NCBI GenBank assembly: GCA_930367205.1 | Contig: OV884011.1 | Coordinates: 122,447,866 to 122,511,865, forward strand | Source of the DNA: Acanthosoma haemorrhoidale | Taxonomy: Eukaryota; Arthropoda; Insecta; Hemiptera; Acanthosomatidae | Direction: 5' to 3' | Length of the DNA: 64,000 nucleotides | Shown: positions 59,673-64,000 of the stretch, piece by piece | Numbering within the stretch: position 1 is the stretch's first letter | How the letters are laid out: every line of letters begins with the position of its first letter | Position numbers and translations under genes: made by a program | Notes under the pieces: generated by a model | What the model was told of the DNA's origin: nothing | What the model saw: only the letters and a program-made list of their open reading frames with translations | Database searches by the model: none

Positions 59673-61757
59673 CGGTGCCAATTCTCCGCACAAAAGAATT
59701 AGATCTTCAACTAACTTTCATAACTGATATGATCGTAGACGCCGCAGACACTGCGATCCCGAAGTTTAGCCCCATGCCACCTTCCCTGCGACCACCTCCA
59801 GACCATATTCTTAAAATTATAGCCTTGCGCAACAATTGGAAGAATAGATGGTACAGGACGAGAGATCAGCAAGCCAAGGTCGTTGTGAATTCTCTCACAA
59901 CGCAAATCCGGGGCTTGATGAAACTTTGGAAAACAGCGCAGTGGCATGAGAGGCTTCGTAGCACTCACGGAGATCACAGAAAGTTTTGGAAACTGTCGAA
60001 GAATACAAAAAGCAAGGCAGCCACCTGTCCGTCTTCACGAAGGCGACCATGTTCTTACTTCTGAGCAACAGGCAACAGAACTGGCCAACCACTACCCTAG
60101 GGATATTACTGCTAGGACGGGCTACTACCACATGCCTCCTCCGGTAGGTGCTGAGTAGAACCACATGTTTGTATCATCGAAGCAGCTTAAGGCGATTCTT
60201 CGCCGGTGTCAGGGAAACCGAGAACCAGGGCACGGCGGGATACAAACAGTGCTGCTCAAACAAATGCCGAGGAAAGGGATAGTAACTCGCAAACTTATAC
60301 AACTCTTGTATAAGATTGTGGTACTTTCCTGACGCATGGAAACAAGCCATCTTGTTTCCATTACTCAAGCCAGCAAAGAGCGGAGATCACCCAGCCCACT
60401 ACCGCCCGATCAGCTTGTTACCGCAGATGGGGAAAATTTTCGTGAAAATTCTATTGAATTATCTCAAAAATTACTGCGCGGAAAATGACATTATTCCACC
60501 AGAACAGACTGGATTTTAATCCAGTATGGGCGCTGAGCGTCCCCTTCTAAAGGTACAGTCAGAAGCTAGTCATAACTTGATCATATCGGCGATGATGATG
60601 ACTGCACTCAAGCATTCGACTCGGTGTTTCACGGGACACTGTGTCAAATACTCTGTGACCGGGAATGCCCGTAGCAAATCTATTCAATTCTGACTAGCTT
60701 CCTGAACAACAGATCGATGCGGGTGCGGGTGGGTGATAGCTTCTCCGAAGCTGTGCCACTGACCAGTGGAGTGCCCCAGGGAGCCGTTTTATCCCCTGTA
60801 CTATTCAACGTGTACACGTCTGAAATTGTTGGAGCCCGATATAAAAAACAACAGTTACTGCTTTCGCTGATGACATAGTGGTGTACAGTAGCAGCATGAG
60901 CGCCAAGGTAGCTCTTAGACAGGCTGAAGTAACCTGTGACCAGATCAGTGAGAGATTGGAAGACTCAATATCTCTGTACATGCGGGTAAGACTGACTGCG
61001 TATTTTTCTCTTTCCAAAAGGGAAAAAGTCTGCTGCCTTCTACATACACAAGAGGAACGCAGCAAAACTCACTAGTATATCTGGGGATTAAAATGGACAG
61101 ATACCTCCATTTTAGTAACGACATTTACGAAGTCATACTGGCTTACGCATTTATCGATTTCCCCCAATCTATCACTGCACCTAAAGCTCATGATATATAA
61201 GAGTGTACTCAGACCTGCTCTGCTGTATGGTGCACCACTTTTTCGTCATCTGACGCATACGACAGCTCGGCGACTCCAACAATTCCAAAACGGTATACTG
61301 ATGAAAGTGGTCAGACATACTTCATTCAAACAGCGGAGCAACAGTGAGCATTACGAGATCTTTGAGCTACCTACGGTGGATGAATTCATTCAACGTAGAC
61401 ATATAAAATTTTTCGACTCCCTACAATACTTGACAAACCCCGTGTTTGACACGATAACCCCCGCTCCTTTCCCCCATCGATGGCATGACGCAGTCGAGGC
61501 AGGAACGCTTTTGTCTTAGGTTTTAGTTTTTAGTTTACCACATTGTAAACCGAAGGTAAGTCCCATCACCTAGTCTGGTACTCGTATATATGTTATTTGA
61601 CCTTTTAACTTCAAAAATATATTGTGTTGTAATTCTACCCGCCTTCGAATGCATCTGCACATGCAGTAAGAGGAGAAATCTGTAAATCTTGTACATTGAA
61701 TTTTGTTCATCTATTTGTAAATATGTTAATAAATAAAAGGGTTATGAAAAAAAAAAA
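59673..61757 (+). pseudogene. Decayed Jockey-like reverse transcriptase (family J master copy)
   Basis: In order on the plus strand: an endonuclease-RT linker (ILRTKELDLQLTFITDMIVD), DAWKQAILFPLLKPAKSGDH then HYRPISLLPQMGKIFVKILL (RT start), PLTSGVPQGAVLSPVLFNVY, and FADDIVVYSSSMS, where FADD is the RT active site (about 60862-60900). Next come SVLRPALLYGAPLFRHLTHT and DEFIQRRHIKFFDSLQYLTN. A 3' UTR (CCCATCACCTAGTCTGG, AATGCATCTGCACATGCAGT, AATAAA) ends in an A run at 61747-61757. Multiple frameshifts and stops break the frame, so it is inactive. It lacks the ORF1 and endonuclease parts, being cut at an LTR edge. It defines the 3' UTR used to recognise six other truncated copies. Confidence 0.88.
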
Positions 61758-62202
61758 ATTGCAAAGACTTATGTGAGCCCTGTGCATATTTGTTTTATAA
61801 ATAATTTTCAAGGATAAAAGAGACAGTGCATTTTAAGATGTTTGCCACTTAGGCAGCTGAATGACTTATTTTTTAAGAAACCTAATTCGAACTTTCACAG
61901 GAATTTCGTTTTTAAGGAGAAAATTTTTAGTTAAATTTGTATTATTAATAAGCATACTACTTTTTACAAAAAATAAATAAAAGGTCATTGTTAAGCTGAT
62001 TACAATAGTGCTTCATTGAATAAATTATCGAAATATTTAAATTTATGATGTTCAACATGGAGAAAATCCTAAGCGTTTTGGAAATTTTACTCAACATCCC
62101 CCTCCCTTCTCTTGGTAATTGACTAATAAACATTAAATTAATTTTAGCTCATTATCAGACCATTTAAATGGTAATTTACTCATTTTATAGGATGTTACTG
62201 AT

Positions 62203-63359
62203 TGTTGGGGGTGCCACTAGGGGAGTGCCTAATCACTCTAGCCCTGGTGACAAGTGCGGATTGTTGTAGTTATGGACCAGGTTCCATGTCGGCGTTAATA
62301 TCTGACTCCATTTTATTGATAGGATGTGTCCCGACAATACACTGTGTTCAGGAGAGAGGTTCAGAGGTTTCATAAAGAATAAGACCAGTTTTCAGAGTTC
62401 GGCAGCGTAATAGTACAAGTCGTCAGAGGGTCTGCTAGAGGCAGTGAGACAGGGTGCCGGCGCAGAGGTGTGGCAGAGAAAGTATAGACCAGTGGAAGAC
62501 TGAGTGGACTTACTCCCAGGGCCCCGGGGGTATCGCGACCGAGTGATAGCGGCTGTCTAGATGAGTAGACTGGGAAAGAGTGTGTTACTGGTTTTTTTTA
62601 TTTCAAAACCTCAACAAAACAATACAATTTACAAATAAGAAAAATAACAAAATATTTGGATTACATATTTCTCCTCTTTACATTTACATGCATTTGGCGG
62701 AGTGCCTAGATATAATAAATTTTTATTGTCGTTAATAGTTCATTGTTCTTATACAACACTAGGTGATGAGGCTCACCTTCTATTTGTCACCGACACCAAC
62801 ACTAAACACCAGGAACAAAACAAACTAAACAAAACAAAACAAACTAAATCTCTACCTAGAACCTAGGACTAGAGTGTTCCAGCCGCGACAGCGTCCTGCC
62901 ATCGTTGGGGGGACGGAGCGGGGGTTATAGTGTTAAACACCGGGTTTGTTAGATATTGTAATGAGTCGAAAATTTGTGTTACTGGGCGAAACCCTTTGAT
63001 TTAAATACTGTACCCCCTTCCTAGTGGAAGGTGGAGACGGCTGAACGGGGTATGTTTTATGATGCCCAGGTGGCCAATACCCCTTAAGTTTATGACTGTT
63101 GGCCTAAAAGGGTGTGTTTTAGGGCTGCTAGGGACTCACCTACCTCTGACCGCTTAGAGGCGACCTTAGGTCTGCCGGGTTCGGTTTTATGACCCTCTCA
63201 GGTTTTATTGCTGGACCTTCGACCCTCTGTTACTTGTTTTATGACTGCCGATATCTCCATGATTTATTACCAGAAAAGCATGTTTTACATCTAATTACAA
63301 TACATTAGTTGCACCAGAGTATAGGGTAATTTACATATATATGGTTGGCGCTCGCTACA
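62203..63359 (-). mobile_element. Solo LTR (family L2) with 5-bp target duplication, itself interrupted
   Basis: On the minus strand the LTR starts TGTAGCGAGCGCCAACC (63359) and ends GGCACCCCCAACA (62203). CTGAT flanks both sides (62198-62202 and 63360-63364). It shares CTGACTCCAT and the ACTGTGTTCAGGA-type phrase with family L1 but has different ends. A retroelement fragment at 62592-62974 lies inside it; without that piece it is about 760 bp. Confidence 0.8.
62592..62974 (-). mobile_element. Inner Jockey-like 3' fragment (family J)
   Basis: TGTGTTACTGG flanks it (62581-62591 and 62975-62985). On the minus strand it reads FDSLQYLTNPVFNTITPAPS then RWQDAVAAGTL and a stop. The 3' UTR follows with GGTGAGCCTCATCACCTAGT, AATGCATGTAAATG and GAGGAGAAATATGTAATCC, and ends in an A-rich tail at 62592. 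It is the copy closest to the one at 39829-40013. Confidence 0.85.
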
Positions 63360-63510
63360 CTGATCATATTATATCTATGTCCTCCTTTGAATGCATCTGT
63401 GTATGCAGGAGGAGAAATATGTAAACCAAAAATTATTTGTTTATTTATTTTTTGTTCATTGTATACTATTAATAAAGAGAGGTAAAATAAAAAAAAAATT
63501 ATAGGATGTT

Positions 63511-64000
63511 TCTCTTTTTGCTGTAAGTTGATAATCACATTTTCAGTTACATCCTTGAATTTATTAAATTAGTCAGATTGTGTCATCAAAACAATATTCT
63601 TTTCATTACTTTGAGATAGACTAATAAGCACTAACTAACTTTCAGAAGGTGGATAACTAAATCAATCATTGAGTTGTTGCTGAAGTGCATTTAAAGATAA
63701 GATATATATAATCTATCAATTGCTTTAGTAAAATTTTTAATGAGTTTCAAAGATGGTAGTTCAAGGGACTTGTGTCTAAACCATAGGACCGGGGGTTATC
63801 ATTACTTACACCTCATGTAACTACAATTGAAGCTAAGATGGTTAATTCACTTCTTCGATGGAGGAAAGGCCTCATAACCTTAAGAAAGCTGTTAATTAGA
63901 CTCCTGAGAAGGATGTGCTTCTTCCTAATGATTATAATTGGTAGAAACATGTATAAAACCTTGCCACTTCAAAGTATGTTTTAGCTAGTCTTTTTATTTT
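63511..64000. other. Unassigned AT-rich end of window
   Basis: No gene, RNA or repeat is recognised. Confidence 0.4.

Larger units (their letters stand above)
62197..63498 (+). mobile_element. Outer Jockey-like 3' fragment (family J) split by an LTR
   Basis: The target duplication TTATAGGATGTT flanks it (62185-62196 and 63499-63510). Only about 145 bp belong to this element: ACTGAT at the left and, after the LTR insertion, the part from 63360 with AATGCATCTGTGTATGCAGG, GAGGAGAAATATGTAAACC and an A tail at the right. Confidence 0.8.

Overview
This window looks like a piece of an insect nuclear genome. It is strongly AT-rich, the host genes are split by canonical GT-AG introns, and the spaces between exons are packed with arthropod-type transposons: mariner, pogo/Tigger-like, Jockey-like non-LTR, tRNA-Trp-primed LTR elements, tRNA-derived SINEs and probable Penelope relatives. 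A hemipteran is my guess, but nothing in the window proves the order.

Three host genes are supported. (1) At 1133-2075 (+) lie the last two coding exons of a class-A GPCR of the orphan GPR52-like type; the exon with the N-terminus and TM1 is not seen. (2) At 14047-45873 (-) lies a complete AP-3 adaptor delta subunit gene (AP3D1; garnet in flies). I resolved 26 coding positions with splice sites, summing to about 1180 residues. (3) At 51386-57771 (+) lie six exons of a WD40 protein resembling LRWD1/ORCA (origin recognition complex-associated); the leucine-rich-repeat end was not found.

The most interesting host feature is in AP3D1. Position 7 is encoded by two alternative 74-nt exons, 7A (41599-41672) and 7B (38271-38344). 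Both have good splice sites and code for 24-residue variants of the same alpha-solenoid segment. Including both, or neither, gives a frameshift and an early stop, so they must be mutually exclusive.

Region by region: 1-530 holds a decayed retrotransposon ORF1; 1133-2117 the GPCR; 2118-14046 AT-rich intergenic DNA with a foldback and dispersed repeats; 14047-45873 AP3D1 with intronic Tigger-like, mariner, solo LTR, MITE, SINE and retroelement 3'-end insertions; 45874-51385 a head-to-head intergenic space with retroelement debris; 51386-57771 the LRWD1-like gene; 57816-64000 a transposon graveyard with an LTR/PBS rearrangement, a decayed Jockey-like reverse transcriptase, and a three-level nested insertion whose target-site duplications are all readable. 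The three genes do not form a pathway: the GPCR signals at the cell surface, AP-3 sorts cargo to lysosome-related organelles, and the WD40 protein is probably nuclear.
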